Source: Pseudomonas sp. 31-12 (GTDB lineage: Bacteria > Pseudomonadota > Gammaproteobacteria > Pseudomonadales > Pseudomonadaceae). Taken from it: a stretch of DNA of 64,000 nt. The stretch is from the NCBI RefSeq assembly GCF_003151075.1, contig NZ_CP029482.1, positions 2,666,001 through 2,730,000 on the forward strand, in the 5' to 3' direction. Shown piece by piece: positions 51,675-60,467 of this stretch; positions within the stretch are counted from its first letter, which is position 1; each line of letters begins with the position of its first letter. The notes below the pieces were generated by a model. The model was given only the letters and a program-made list of their open reading frames with translations. It was not told the DNA's origin and searched no databases. Position numbers and translations under genes: made by a program.

Positions 51675-52106
51675 TCAGATGCGGAAGGCTTGTCGGCCTA
51701 CCAGCAACCATTTGCCAGCCTTCTTCTGCCAGATCTGGAAGTTCTCGATTTCAGTCGGGACCAGCTCAGTGCCCTTGATCGCCTGTGCCGAAAAATGATG
51801 GCGAACCAACGCAACATCACCCGAGACGGTGATGGTCTGGTTCTGCATTTCCAGGGTTTTGAAAGCGCTCTTGCCCGTTTCGATATCGGCGATGAAGTCT
51901 TTCTTGTCCTGGACCTTGCCGCTGGAGTGCCCGTAGGTCAGGTTTTCAGCGGTCAACGCTTTCAGTTCGGGGATGTTCTTGTGGAGCATGGCTTGCGTCA
52001 GATGGTCCACAGCGTCCGCGACATCCTTCTCGCCCGCCGCCGGGGCCGCTGCCACGTAGCCACTGAACAGGCACAGAAAACCAATCAGCACGTTCACTTT
52101 TTTCAT
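51675..52106 (-). CDS. exported NTF2-like (SnoaL/DUF4440-type) protein
   Basis: A 143-residue protein with a Sec signal peptide (MKKVNVLIGFLCLFSGYVAA before APAA). The mature part is an NTF2-like fold: AVDHLTQAMLHKNIPELKAL, ENLTYGHSSGKVQDKKDFIA, VRHHFSAQAIKG, and KAGKWLLVGRQAFRI. This family includes small isomerases, ligand-binding proteins and immunity-like domains; function not known. The start at 52106 was chosen over a long upstream frame. Confidence 0.82.
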   Translation of the reverse strand: MKKVNVLIGFLCLFSGYVAAAPAAGEKDVADAVDHLTQAMLHKNIPELKALTAENLTYGHSSGKVQDKKDFIADIETGKSAFKTLEMQNQTITVSGDVALVRHHFSAQAIKGTELVPTEIENFQIWQKKAGKWLLVGRQAFRI

Positions 52107-52251
52107 GGGTATTTCCTTGTTGTTATGAATGACTCGTCGGTCATCGTATAACTTGGCAGAATTAAAATGAAGAGTGGCAAAACGACGAAGCAAGACTTCT
52201 ATGCTGATAGAAGTCTTGCCGGGTAAAGGGAAGGGCGTCTGGATTACAGCT

Positions 52252-52503
52252 TCAGGCCAGCATCGACAGCAGAGCACCTTGACGGTCCAGTTTGGCCAGG
52301 TCGTCGAAGCCTCCTACATGGGTGTCACCGATGAAAATCTGCGGCACGCTGCGACGACCGCTGCGGGTGAGCATCTCCTGGAATTTGCCGGGTTCCGATT
52401 GAACGTTTATTTCCCGGGTGGCGATCCCTTTGCTGGCCAGCAACGCCTTCGCATTGCGGCAATAGGGGCAGGTGTCAGTGGTGTAAAGCGTCACAGTATT
52501 CAT
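52252..52503 (-). CDS. grxC: glutaredoxin 3
   Basis: An 83-residue glutaredoxin. The dithiol active site CPYC is in TTDTCPYCRNAKALLASKGI, the cis-Pro in RSVPQIFIGDTHVGGFDDL, and the GG glutathione-binding residues follow. It reduces disulfides with glutathione in the cytosol. It lies in a thiol-related group with an AhpD-like protein upstream on the same strand (30-nt gap). Confidence 0.93.
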   Translation of the reverse strand: MNTVTLYTTDTCPYCRNAKALLASKGIATREINVQSEPGKFQEMLTRSGRRSVPQIFIGDTHVGGFDDLAKLDRQGALLSMLA

Positions 52504-52533
52504 GGTGTGTACTCCTCGAATTAGAGATCCGCT

Positions 52534-53052
52534 TCAAGCGTCGATGGCCGGGAAGTCGATGTCGGTCAGCGCCAGATTGTTCAGGTAGTTGGTCAGGGTC
52601 TGCGAGGCAATGTGGGCGACCACCTCGATGATCTTGGCGTCGGAGATGCCGGCTGAGCGCGCCGCTTCAATCTGCTCGTTGCTCACGTGGCCGCGACTTT
52701 CGGTGATCTGCCGGGCAAGCGTGGCAAATGCGTTGAGTTGGCCGTGTCGGGCGCTGACGATGTCTTGCGCAGACAACCCGGCCTTGCCGGCAAACAGCGT
52801 GTGCGCCGCCAGGCAGTAATCGCAGCCGTTGACTTGCGAGGTGGCCAGGAAGATGGCTTCTTTTTCAGGCGCGCTCAGGGACGTTTTGCCCAGGGCCACC
52901 GACTGTTGCAGATAGGCAGACAGCACAGCGGGGGCATGGGCCAACGTCTTGAAGACGTTGGGCAAAAAGCCGATTTTCTTTTGCACGCCTTCCAGCAGCG
53001 GGCGAGTGGTTTCGGTGGCTTGGTCAAGGCTCAGGGTGTTGATGCGGCTCAT
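52534..53052 (-). CDS. carboxymuconolactone decarboxylase/AhpD-family peroxidase-like protein
   Basis: A 172-residue all-helical protein of the CMD/AhpD family. The redox CxxC site is in TSQVNGCDYCLAAHTLFAGK, with the accompanying His. Such proteins are alkylhydroperoxidase-like. The start at 53052 (MSRINTLSLDQA) is used; upstream frame is not conserved-looking. It is 30 nt upstream of grxC on the minus strand and divergent from an AraC-family regulator that probably governs it. Confidence 0.9.
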   Translation of the reverse strand: MSRINTLSLDQATETTRPLLEGVQKKIGFLPNVFKTLAHAPAVLSAYLQQSVALGKTSLSAPEKEAIFLATSQVNGCDYCLAAHTLFAGKAGLSAQDIVSARHGQLNAFATLARQITESRGHVSNEQIEAARSAGISDAKIIEVVAHIASQTLTNYLNNLALTDIDFPAIDA

Positions 53053-53187
53053 GGTGAGACTCCGTCGATTCAAGCGCGGTATGCGCTGGGTACGGGGTCC
53101 ATGCTAGGGATCTGTGCTGGCTTTGAGGGTGCAAATCGTCGAGGATATGCGACAGATCGTCCAAATATGCTCCCGGGGAGTCGTTCC

Positions 53188-54018
53188 ATGGATCGCTTGT
53201 CCACCTTGCTCACGCATTTCGGTGTCAGTGCCGGAACCTTCCACAGCGGGGATTTTTGCGGCGTCACGGCGTTTGATGGCGACCAGGCCACCGGACACAT
53301 GCATTTGCTTCAGGCCGGCGAACTGACGCTCAAACTCGCGGATGGGCGAGACCTGCAACTCAATGAGCCGACGTTGATTTTCTTCCCGCGACCTTATCGC
53401 CATCGGTTGCTCGCCAACGAAACGTCGGGCACTCAATTGGTCTGTGCCACCCTGGAATTCGATGGCGGGGCGGGCAATGCCCTGGCGGCCGCGCTGCCTG
53501 ATTACCTGGTGCTCGAACTCGAGAGCATCCCGACCCTGGCCGGCACGCTGGACTGGTTGTTTAGCGAAGCCTTCGGCGGCATTTGTGGTCGCGAGGCGAT
53601 GATGGACCGGCTGTTCGAACTGCTGGTGATTCAGTTATTGCGGCACATTCTGACCAGCCGCGATCAGACGCCCGGGATGATGGCCGGCCTTGCCGATCCA
53701 CGCCTGGCGCGTCCCTTGAGCCTGATGCATGACTCGCCCGGCAAAGCCTGGACGGTGGCTGAACTGTCGGCAGCGGCCAATATGTCCCGGGCCAGTTTTG
53801 CTGAATACTTTCGTTCCGTGGTGGGGCAGACGCCGGTCGACTATCTGGTGAGCTGGCGTATCAGTCTGGCGCAGAAACGTTTGCGTGAAGGCAAATCCAT
53901 CGCACTGATCGCCGATGAAGTCGGCTACGAAAGCCCCTCGGCGCTGGCCCGGGCGTTCCGGCGCAAAACCGGCACCAGCCCGCGCGAATGGGTGCAGGAC
54001 GCCAAGCGCCCGCGGTGA
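53188..54018 (+). CDS. AraC-family transcriptional regulator (cupin sensor)
   Basis: A 276-residue regulator. The N-terminal cupin-like domain (residues about 20-150; AraC_binding type with LIFFPRPYRHRLLANE) is followed by two HTH motifs: WTVAELSAAANMSRASFAEY and SIALIADEVGYESPSALARA, then FRRKTGTSPREW. The ATG at 53188 is used (AGGGGAGTCG-like upstream region). Divergent from the AhpD-like/grxC genes, which are probable targets. This arrangement is common for AraC regulators of carboxymuconolactone-decarboxylase-like genes. Confidence 0.88.
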   Translation: MDRLSTLLTHFGVSAGTFHSGDFCGVTAFDGDQATGHMHLLQAGELTLKLADGRDLQLNEPTLIFFPRPYRHRLLANETSGTQLVCATLEFDGGAGNALAAALPDYLVLELESIPTLAGTLDWLFSEAFGGICGREAMMDRLFELLVIQLLRHILTSRDQTPGMMAGLADPRLARPLSLMHDSPGKAWTVAELSAAANMSRASFAEYFRSVVGQTPVDYLVSWRISLAQKRLREGKSIALIADEVGYESPSALARAFRRKTGTSPREWVQDAKRPR

Positions 54019-54165
54019 CCACTCCAGCCGACTGAGCGCATTCCAGTGAGGGAGCGGCGGTGCGGCGATCGGGATTGTGCTCAATCGCCGGGCTGTTTGG
54101 TGGGCGTGAGATAGACTCATCAACGGGCATCGAACCGTGGGAGTGACACCTGTGGCGCAATTCAA

Positions 54166-55386
54166 ATGGATTCGTTGATCACCGCTGCAGCGCACGCACT
54201 CGCGGCGGGTGATCCCCTCGGCGCGTTGAACCGGGTTGCCTTGCGCGACGATGCCCCTGCGCTGGCACTTCGCGGCATCGCCATGGCGCAGTTGGGCGAT
54301 CTGGTCCGGGCCAAGGCATTGGTGCGCAGCGCCGCACGCGCCTTCGGTCCGAAAGCGCCGGTAGCCCGGGCGCGGTGCGTGGTCGCCGAAGCCGAAATCG
54401 CCCTGGCTTCGCGGGATCTGGCTTGGCCAGTGAAGACGCTCGAAGCGGCGCGAGTGACGCTGGAGGCCCATGGCGATCACTCGAACGCGGCCCATGCGCG
54501 GTATTTGCAGATTCGCCGTTTGTTGCTGATCGGGCATCTGGATGAGGTCGAAGGGATGCTCGCCGAGCTCGACCCTGCGCCGCTGCCGCCGGCATTGCGT
54601 GCCGTTCATGAACTGGTGGTGGCCGGGATCGCCGTGCGGCGACTCGAAACAAAAAAGGCGCGGTCTGCGCTCGAAAGGGCTCAACGTGCTGCGTTCGACG
54701 CCGGCATTCCCGCGCTGACCGCCGAGGTCGAACACGCCGCACAGGTCCTCGACACTCCCGTGGCACGACGGATTGCCCGTGGTGAAGAGCGCCCCCTGTT
54801 GCTGGATGAAGTGGAAGCGCTGCTGAGTTCACCGTCACTGGTGGTGGACGCGTGTCGATACGGCGTACGCGGCGCGGGGATGTCGATATCCCTGGCCAAA
54901 CGCCCGGTGCTTTTTACCCTCGCGCGGGCATTGGCCGAAGCCTGGCCCGCGGATGTGGCGCGGGAAACGCTGATCACCCAGGCCTTTCGCTTGAAGCTCA
55001 CCGACGAGTCCCATCGCGCACGGTTGCGCGTCGAAATCGGTCGGCTTCGTGCGGCGCTGAAGCCTCTGGCCGGTGTCAGTGCGACGAAGCGCGGGTTTGC
55101 GCTGCAACCGCAGATTGCTGACGAGGTTATGGTGCTGGCGCGGCCCGTCGAAGAGCCGCAAGCGGCGCTGCTCGCTTTCCTGGCCGACGGCGAGTCGTGG
55201 TCGAGTTCGGCGCTCGCCCTGGCGCTGAAGGCCAGTCAGCGCACGGTGCAACGGGCACTCGATTCGCTGGCGGCGGCGGGCAAAGTGCAGTCCTTTGGCC
55301 GCGGGCGAGCACGGCGCTGGATGATGCCGCCGCTGCCCGGATTCGCGACGACTTTGTTACTCACAGCTTGGGTGCCGGGTGACTAG
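54166..55386 (+). CDS. helical-repeat regulator with winged-helix domains
   Basis: A 406-residue protein. Residues about 1-200 are Ala-rich helical repeats resembling TPRs (ALALRGIAMAQLGDLVRAKA, LALASRDLAWPVKTLEAARV). A winged-helix like OmpR-type follows at about 230-320 (LITQAFRLKLTDESHRARLR), and a second small HTH at about 345-385 (SSALALALKASQRTVQRALD). It looks like a transcription factor. Its partner is the beta-propeller gene 35 nt downstream. Strong GC at wobble positions but no other sign of transfer. Its ligand is unknown. Confidence 0.7.
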   Translation: MDSLITAAAHALAAGDPLGALNRVALRDDAPALALRGIAMAQLGDLVRAKALVRSAARAFGPKAPVARARCVVAEAEIALASRDLAWPVKTLEAARVTLEAHGDHSNAAHARYLQIRRLLLIGHLDEVEGMLAELDPAPLPPALRAVHELVVAGIAVRRLETKKARSALERAQRAAFDAGIPALTAEVEHAAQVLDTPVARRIARGEERPLLLDEVEALLSSPSLVVDACRYGVRGAGMSISLAKRPVLFTLARALAEAWPADVARETLITQAFRLKLTDESHRARLRVEIGRLRAALKPLAGVSATKRGFALQPQIADEVMVLARPVEEPQAALLAFLADGESWSSSALALALKASQRTVQRALDSLAAAGKVQSFGRGRARRWMMPPLPGFATTLLLTAWVPGD

Positions 55387-55421
55387 GATCCATTCCACCA
55401 CCCAACGAAGAGGATGCAACC

Positions 55422-56060
55422 ATGAAGCAATCATCTGCCGAAATCATCCGCGAATACGGACCCTTTCCGGGCGTCGACAGCGTGCATGGCGTGTCTTATG
55501 ACGGTCAGCACGTCTGGTTCGCTTCCGGAGAAAAACTCAATGCCCTCGACCCGACTAGCGGGAAGACACTGCGCTCGCTTGATATCGCCGCACATGCCGG
55601 GACCGCCTTTGACGGCCAGCACCTGTTCCAGATCGCCGAGGATCGCATCCAGAAGATCGATCCTTCGAACGGCCGGGTACTCGGCAGCATTCCTGCGCCT
55701 GGCGGCGGTGGCGATTCAGGGCTCGCGTGGGCGGAAGGAACACTGTGGGTCGGGCAGTATCAGGAACGCAAGATCCATCAGATCGACCCGGACACCGGCA
55801 AGATTCTTCGCACAATCGAGTCCAACCGCTTCGTCACCGGCGTGACCTGGGTGGAAGGTGCTCTCTGGCACGGCACATGGGAAGGAGAGGAAGGGGAATT
55901 GCGGCGAGTAGACCCGAACACCGGCGAGGTGCTGGAAAGCCTTACGCTGCCGACCGGTGTCGGCGTATCGGGGCTTGAGTCCGACGGCGCGGAGCGGTTT
56001 TTCTGCGGCGGAGGGAACAGCGGCAAGGTGCGGGCCGTTCGTCGGCCCGCCTCATCCTAG
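55422..56060 (+). CDS. YncE/Vgb-like beta-propeller protein
   Basis: A 212-residue protein made of repeated blades, such as VWFASGEKLNALDPTSGKTL, LFQIAEDRIQKIDPSNGRVL, LWVGQYQERKIHQIDPDTGK, and LWHGTWEGEEGELRRVDPNT. Each has a Trp and a DPxxGK turn typical of glutamine-cyclotransferase/Vgb-like propellers. No signal peptide, so cytosolic. GAGGATGC precedes the ATG. Probably in an operon with the TPR-HTH gene, suggesting a sensor or binding role. Its stop overlaps the convergent small gene by 4 nt. Confidence 0.8.
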   Translation: MKQSSAEIIREYGPFPGVDSVHGVSYDGQHVWFASGEKLNALDPTSGKTLRSLDIAAHAGTAFDGQHLFQIAEDRIQKIDPSNGRVLGSIPAPGGGGDSGLAWAEGTLWVGQYQERKIHQIDPDTGKILRTIESNRFVTGVTWVEGALWHGTWEGEEGELRRVDPNTGEVLESLTLPTGVGVSGLESDGAERFFCGGGNSGKVRAVRRPASS

Positions 56061-56326
56061 AACGTGAACGCGCGGGACGACCGAGGCGCGCTTTGAGCCA
56101 ATTCGATCTCCAGCAGGTGTTCAACCAAAACGTCATTGAGAAACCGGAACTGATCGTTGAGCCCGACCACTTCATTGTTGAAGTGGTTGGCGGCGGCCGG
56201 TATCAGCAATGCCTCGAAGTTTTTGTCGAACACCAGCGACAGCACCTTGCGAGAGACGAATGGCTGCGAATAGAAGTTGTTGCCGAACACCGGGAAGCTG
56301 ACGGAGAGGGTAATGGCGTGGATCAT
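56057..56326 (-). CDS. hypothetical small protein, coupled to a 30-aa membrane peptide
   Basis: An 89-residue protein of unknown function: MIHAITLSVSFPVFGNNFYS, QPFVSRKVLSLVFDKNFEAL, then a helical C-terminus with NDVLVEHLLEIELAQ. No signal peptide. Its ATG overlaps the TGA of the preceding 30-codon frame (ATGA), and its stop overlaps the convergent propeller gene by 4 nt. It is predicted to be real because of this coupling and a balanced composition; I recognise no family. Confidence 0.55.
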   Translation of the reverse strand: MIHAITLSVSFPVFGNNFYSQPFVSRKVLSLVFDKNFEALLIPAAANHFNNEVVGLNDQFRFLNDVLVEHLLEIELAQSAPRSSRAFTF

Positions 56327-56415
56327 GATCTGCGCTCCTCGGCGAGGACAATGTAGGAAAAAACGGTCAAGGTCACGGCCGTCAGGGCCAGACAGGTCAG
56401 TAGATGGATCAACAT
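56323..56415 (-). CDS. 30-residue membrane peptide
   Basis: ATG at 56415 is preceded by GGAGGGGAAAATC, a near-ideal ribosome-binding site. The peptide MLIHLLTCLALTAVTLTVFS followed by YIVLAEERRS has one transmembrane helix and a positively charged C-terminus. It ends in TGA within the ATGA that starts the 89-residue gene. Such tiny inner-membrane proteins often regulate a partner (compare KdpF or AcrZ), but no homology is seen here. Confidence 0.55.
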   Translation of the reverse strand: MLIHLLTCLALTAVTLTVFSYIVLAEERRS

Positions 56416-56549
56416 GATTTTCCCCTCCGGTGTGGGGTTTTGCCTTGGGATGGGTTGATCCTGCGCCTGGCGGTTTTTTAGCGGAAGGCAATCATCGCGA
56501 TGGTGAATATCGACGCCGTTGATGGTGGATTTTTTGGTGTTCTGGAGGG

Positions 56550-56650
56550 CCTCATCGCGAGCAGGCTCGCTCCCACAATGGTCTTTGGTGAACCACAGAT
56601 TGGCGAACGACGCTAATCCCTGTGGGAGCGAGCCTGCTCGCGATGAGGCC
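56550..56650. repeat. REP pair (inverted, head-to-head)
   Basis: CGAGCAGGCTCGCTCCCACA (56558-56577) and TGTGGGAGCGAGCCTGCTCG (56621-56640), with a 43-nt spacer; the opposite order of arms from the pairs at 36624 and 38730. The rest of 56416-56763 contains no gene. Confidence 0.85.
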
Positions 56651-56763
56651 CATGAAAAATCACTACCAATCCCAAGCGAACAAACCCCGCCACCTATACT
56701 CAAATAAATAGGCTTTTCGAGCACCGGACATACCGCCCGGGGAACACTGTAGGAACCGCGATC

Positions 56764-57831
56764 TTGAACCTGCGTTCGCTGATCGTCGCCGTGATGGTGG
56801 TGTTGGCGGGATGCGCCACGCCCCCGCGTGCCCCGGTGGTAGCGCCGATCGTGGTGGTGTCCGAAAGCACCTGGCGCCAAGTGGATCAGGAGATTGTCGC
56901 AGCCTCCCAATCGGCCACCGAACAGACCAAAATCTACGCTCGCGGCGCCATGGATTACTGGCGTACCCGGGTCTACCAACTGACCGAAGAGAACTTCATT
57001 CCCTGGTTCAGCAGTTACTGGACCCAGGAATGGCTGTCGATGAAGGTCAGCTGGTACAGCCTCAGTGCCCAGGGCGAGCAGGATGCCTCGGCCAAGCGCC
57101 TGGCCGCCTATCTGCTGGAGCAATACCAGAAGCGCGTGCTGGCGCCGGTCGCGGTGGAGATCGATCCCGACGCGATTCTCGGCCTGGCAACGGCCTTCTA
57201 CGTGGACATTGTTCAGGAAGAGCTGCAGCGAATCTCTCAGCGCCACGGCATACCGATGACCCAGCTCAACGGCCGCATCCAGAAAATCCCCGCCATTGCA
57301 CTGGGCCCGCCGCCCGCCCGGGACGCTTCGCTGTATCAAGTGGTGCGCACCCAGCCGTTGAACAGCTTGCCGGCGTATGCGGCGCTGATCGAGAAGATCC
57401 ACAAGGCGGGCGGCGACAAAGGGGTGGATAACACGGAGACCGCCATGGCACCGGTGGCCAAGCGCGCCAGTAAACGGATAGAAGCGGAAATGGCCCCGCG
57501 AGGAGCGGCCAGTGCGGTGGCGGCGGCCGCCGGGAAACTGGCCGGCGCCCTGATTTCGGTGGGGGTAGCGGGCGTTCGGGCGATTATCCAGGCCAACGAT
57601 CGGCCGGACAGCGAGGCGCTGATTCGCAGCAGCCTGGGCAACACGTTCGACAAAGCCTGGACGAAACTGGTGCAGAACCCGACCACCGGCGTGATGGCGG
57701 GGACGTTGTACATGGCGGCGCAGATCGAGGGCAACCTGGCGGGGAGCGCCGACGTACCGTCGGTCAGTTCGAGCAGCGGCGCTGTCGATTGGAGCCCGAT
57801 GGAAACGACTAGCCAGCAGACCGTTCCATAA
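56764..57831 (+). CDS. hypothetical lipoprotein
   Basis: A 355-residue predicted lipoprotein from a TTG start: NLRSLIVAVMVVLAG and Cys (lipobox LAGC), then ATPPRAPVVAPIVV. The mature part is helical with repeated Tyr/Trp (RGAMDYWRTRVYQLTEENFI, PWFSSYWTQEWLSMKVSWYS) and a C-terminal Gly/Ala region with possible membrane affinity (AAGKLAGALISVGVAGVRAI). No family was recognised. The AG-poor leader gives no strong ribosome-binding site. The DUF1428 gene follows 16 nt later, so the two are co-transcribed. Confidence 0.65.
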   Translation: MNLRSLIVAVMVVLAGCATPPRAPVVAPIVVVSESTWRQVDQEIVAASQSATEQTKIYARGAMDYWRTRVYQLTEENFIPWFSSYWTQEWLSMKVSWYSLSAQGEQDASAKRLAAYLLEQYQKRVLAPVAVEIDPDAILGLATAFYVDIVQEELQRISQRHGIPMTQLNGRIQKIPAIALGPPPARDASLYQVVRTQPLNSLPAYAALIEKIHKAGGDKGVDNTETAMAPVAKRASKRIEAEMAPRGAASAVAAAAGKLAGALISVGVAGVRAIIQANDRPDSEALIRSSLGNTFDKAWTKLVQNPTTGVMAGTLYMAAQIEGNLAGSADVPSVSSSSGAVDWSPMETTSQQTVP

Positions 57832-57847
57832 CCGAAGGAGAAACACC

Positions 57848-58201
57848 ATGTCCTACGTTGATGGCTTCCTTGCTGCCGTACCCACCGCCAATCGCGAAAA
57901 ATTCAAGAAACACGCCGAAACCGCCGCAGTCATTTTCAAGGAAAGCGGCGCGCTCAGCGTCGCTGAATGCTGGGGCGACGATGTGCCTGAGGGCAAAGTG
58001 ACTTCGTTTCCCATGGCGGTAAAACTCAAGGAAGACGAAACCGTAGTCTTCAGCTGGATCATCTGGCCAGACAAGGCCACCCGTGATGCGGGTATGGACA
58101 AACTCATGAACGATCCGCGGATGCAGCCGGACGTCAATCCGATGCCCTTCGATGGCCAGCGCCTGGTCTATGGTGGTTTCGAGATGATTGTGAAGGCCTG
58201 A
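57848..58201 (+). CDS. DUF1428-family protein
   Basis: A 117-residue cytosolic protein: MSYVDGFLAAVPTANREKFK, then VVFSWIIWPDKATRDAGMDK and a DGQRLVYGGFEMIVK ending. This is the DUF1428 signature, a ferredoxin-like fold of unknown function related to YciI/dimeric barrels. CCGAAGGAGAAAC before the ATG. Downstream of the hypothetical lipoprotein. Confidence 0.9.
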   Translation: MSYVDGFLAAVPTANREKFKKHAETAAVIFKESGALSVAECWGDDVPEGKVTSFPMAVKLKEDETVVFSWIIWPDKATRDAGMDKLMNDPRMQPDVNPMPFDGQRLVYGGFEMIVKA

Positions 58202-58215
58202 TCCCGACGAAAGGA

Positions 58216-58410
58216 TCACTCCGGCGACGGGGTGATCCTGCAGCTTTTGCGGTTGCGGATCTCGCTGTCCGTCGGCCGCTCCCTGACGAACTCGAAGCGC
58301 GGCTCACCTTCGCTATAGTGAACCAGCCAGCCCCATTCCAGCTCGGACTCATCCTGCCCCGGTTTCGGTGGCGTCGCCCACCATGGCTCTTTGCTGATGA
58401 TTGCTCGCAT
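58216..58410 (-). CDS. hypothetical small protein
   Basis: A 64-residue protein with start MRAIISKEPWWATPPKPGQD at 58410, and GWLVHYSEGEPRFEFVRERP in the middle. No domain or signal recognised. Convergent with the DUF1428 gene and divergent from thpR. GAGGGGGCC precedes the start. Probably real because of its codon bias; the function is unknown. Confidence 0.5.
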   Translation of the reverse strand: MRAIISKEPWWATPPKPGQDESELEWGWLVHYSEGEPRFEFVRERPTDSEIRNRKSCRITPSPE

Positions 58411-58470
58411 GGCCCCCTCCCGTTGATTCGGTTGGTTCAACTATAACGTGCATGTCAGGAGCTGCCAGGC

Positions 58471-59010
58471 ATGACTGACGAATCCCATGAACCGTCCAAA
58501 CGGCTGTTCTTTGCGCTGAATTGCCCGCCGGAGCAACGCAAGGCCATTGCCCAATGGCGCAGCGCCCTTGAGCTGCGCAGCGGGCGCCCGGTGCCGGCGG
58601 ACAACTTTCACCTGACGTTGTTGTTTTTAGGGGCTGTCGGCGTGGCGCAGATCGGCGAGATCTGTGTGGCGGCTGCGAAGGTTCGCGTACCGGGTGCGCC
58701 ACTGAGCCTGGCGCTGGATCGGCTGGATGTCTGGCGCAGGGCAGGGGTGTTGGTGCTGGCGCCAGAACAGGCACCACCGAAGTTGTTGCGTCTGGTGTAT
58801 GCGCTCGAGCAGGCGATGCTGCCGTTTGGTTTTGAGGAAGCGTCGAAAGAGTTTCGGCCGCATTTGACGTTGATGCGCGACTATCGACTGCCGGTGCCTG
58901 AATCTGCGGCGCCACCCGAGTTTTTCCTGCGCGCCGATCGTTTTGTCTTGTTTGAATCCCATAAGGGACGGTATCGGGCGCTGGCGGAATGGTCTCTCGT
59001 TCCCGCATAA
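58471..59010 (+). CDS. thpR: RNA 2',3'-cyclic phosphodiesterase
   Basis: A 179-residue 2H-phosphoesterase. The two HxTx motifs are in NFHLTLLFLG and FRPHLTLMRD. KRLFFALNCPPEQRKAIAQW is the typical LigT/ThpR N-terminus. It hydrolyses 2',3'-cyclic phosphates on RNA in the cytosol. Length is standard. Single gene ending close to a hairpin that terminates minus-strand transcription. Confidence 0.93.
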   Translation: MTDESHEPSKRLFFALNCPPEQRKAIAQWRSALELRSGRPVPADNFHLTLLFLGAVGVAQIGEICVAAAKVRVPGAPLSLALDRLDVWRRAGVLVLAPEQAPPKLLRLVYALEQAMLPFGFEEASKEFRPHLTLMRDYRLPVPESAAPPEFFLRADRFVLFESHKGRYRALAEWSLVPA

Positions 59011-59036
59011 AAAAGGCGCCCGAGGAGGGCGCCTGA
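59010..59036 (-). terminator. Rho-independent terminator of the polyamine-transport transcript
   Basis: GGCGCCC-GAGGA-GGGCGCC (59015-59033). On the minus strand it is followed by TTTTTT, so it ends transcription coming from the substrate-binding-protein gene at 59270. Confidence 0.8.
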
Positions 59037-59155
59037 ATTCACCTGAACCGAGGAAGCCAGGTGAGGCCGTTCGTCAGAGAGGGTGCAGCGGTGGTAAGTC
59101 GCTGCGTGAACGGAAACGGTAATACCTGCCAGCATTGATGGTGAAAGCTCTGGCC

Positions 59156-59253
59156 TCATCGCGAGCAGGCTCGCTCCCACATTATTCCGTGGTGGAACAC
59201 AGGCTTGTGAACGACACGAATCCCCTGTGGGAGCGAGCCTGCTCGCGATGGCG
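59156..59253. repeat. REP pair
   Basis: TCATCGCGAGCAGGCTCGCT (59157-59176) and GTGGGAGCGAGCCTGCTCGC (59228-59247), head-to-head like the 56550 pair. The spacer lacks coding sequence. Confidence 0.85.
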
Positions 59254-59269
59254 GTTTCAAATTCAGCAA

Positions 59270-60367
59270 TTACTTCCCGAGCTTCACCCGCGTCCAGCCC
59301 CGGGTCATCACCCGTTGAACACCGATCGGCATATCCGGAATCGCATACAACGTCGCCATCACCGCTTGCGGCGGGTACGACCCCGGGTCATTCCGGATCG
59401 CCTCATCCACCAGCGGTGTGGCCGCTGCGTTGGCGTTGCTGTAGCCGATGTTGTTGGTGATCTCGGCGATGATGTCCGGGCGCATCAGGAAGTTCATGAA
59501 CAGGTAGGCGTTCTCGACGTTTGCCGCGTCCCGCGGGATCGCGACCATGTCGTAGAAGCTGCCGGCCCCTTCTTTCGGAATGCTGTAGTCAATCTTCACC
59601 TTGTCGCCCGCTTCCTGGGCGCGCGCTTTGGCCTGCAGCACGTCGCCGGAGTACCCGACCGCGACGCAGATATTGCCGTTGGCCAGGTCGGAGATGTATT
59701 TCGACGAATGGAAATACGCCACCGACGGCCGAATCTTCATGAACAGCGCTTCGGCTTCGGCGATCTGCGCCTTGTCCTGGGAGTTCACCGGGTAGCCCAG
59801 GTAGTGCAGGGCGGCCGGCAGCATTTCCGTCGGCGAATCAAGGAAACTGATACCGCAGGCTTTCAGCTTTTCCGCGTTTTCCGGTTTAAACAGCAAGTCC
59901 CAGGAGTTGGTCGGTGCGTTGGCGCCGAGCACTTCCTTGACCTTGGCCGGGTTGAAACCAATGCCGATCGAGCCCCACATGTACGGGAAGGCGTGGCCGT
60001 TATCCGGGTCGCTCGCGGACGCGTTTTTCAGCAGCACCGGATTGAGGTTTTTCCAGTTCGACAGCTTCGACTTGTCCAATTCCTGGTAGACACCGGCTTT
60101 GATCTGCTTGGCCAGGAAACTGTTGGACGGCACAACGATGTCATAGCCTGATTTGCCTGCGAGCAGCCGCGCCTCAAGGGTTTCATTGCTGTCGAACACA
60201 TCGTAGGTCACGCGGATGCCGGTCTCGTCTTCGAACTTCTTGACCGTGTCCGGGGCGATGTAATCCGACCAGTTATAGACGCGCAGAATCTTGTCATTGG
60301 CCTGGGCGCCAGTAGCCATTGCGCCCAATAAGGACAGTGTCAGCAGAGTCCTGCCAAACATTTTCAT
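59270..60367 (-). CDS. potF: periplasmic polyamine-binding protein (PotF-like)
   Basis: A 365-residue spermidine/putrescine-type solute-binding protein with a Sec signal peptide ([23 protein letters not shown]). Mature [34 protein letters not shown] is the standard PotD/PotF N-terminus. Aromatic and acidic residues in the pocket, for example [10 protein letters not shown] and [13 protein letters not shown], fit amine binding. It is the 3'-terminal gene of the potGHI cluster but separated from potI by a long REP pair. Confidence 0.9.
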   Translation of the reverse strand: MKMFGRTLLTLSLLGAMATGAQANDKILRVYNWSDYIAPDTVKKFEDETGIRVTYDVFDSNETLEARLLAGKSGYDIVVPSNSFLAKQIKAGVYQELDKSKLSNWKNLNPVLLKNASASDPDNGHAFPYMWGSIGIGFNPAKVKEVLGANAPTNSWDLLFKPENAEKLKACGISFLDSPTEMLPAALHYLGYPVNSQDKAQIAEAEALFMKIRPSVAYFHSSKYISDLANGNICVAVGYSGDVLQAKARAQEAGDKVKIDYSIPKEGAGSFYDMVAIPRDAANVENAYLFMNFLMRPDIIAEITNNIGYSNANAAATPLVDEAIRNDPGSYPPQAVMATLYAIPDMPIGVQRVMTRGWTRVKLGK

Positions 60368-60467
60368 CGGTACAACTCCATTTCTTTTTTATTCAAATCA
60401 CACAGCAAAATGCAGTGAACACAAAACCCTGCAGTAAGGGGATTTACCTGTAGTGAAGGGATCTATT

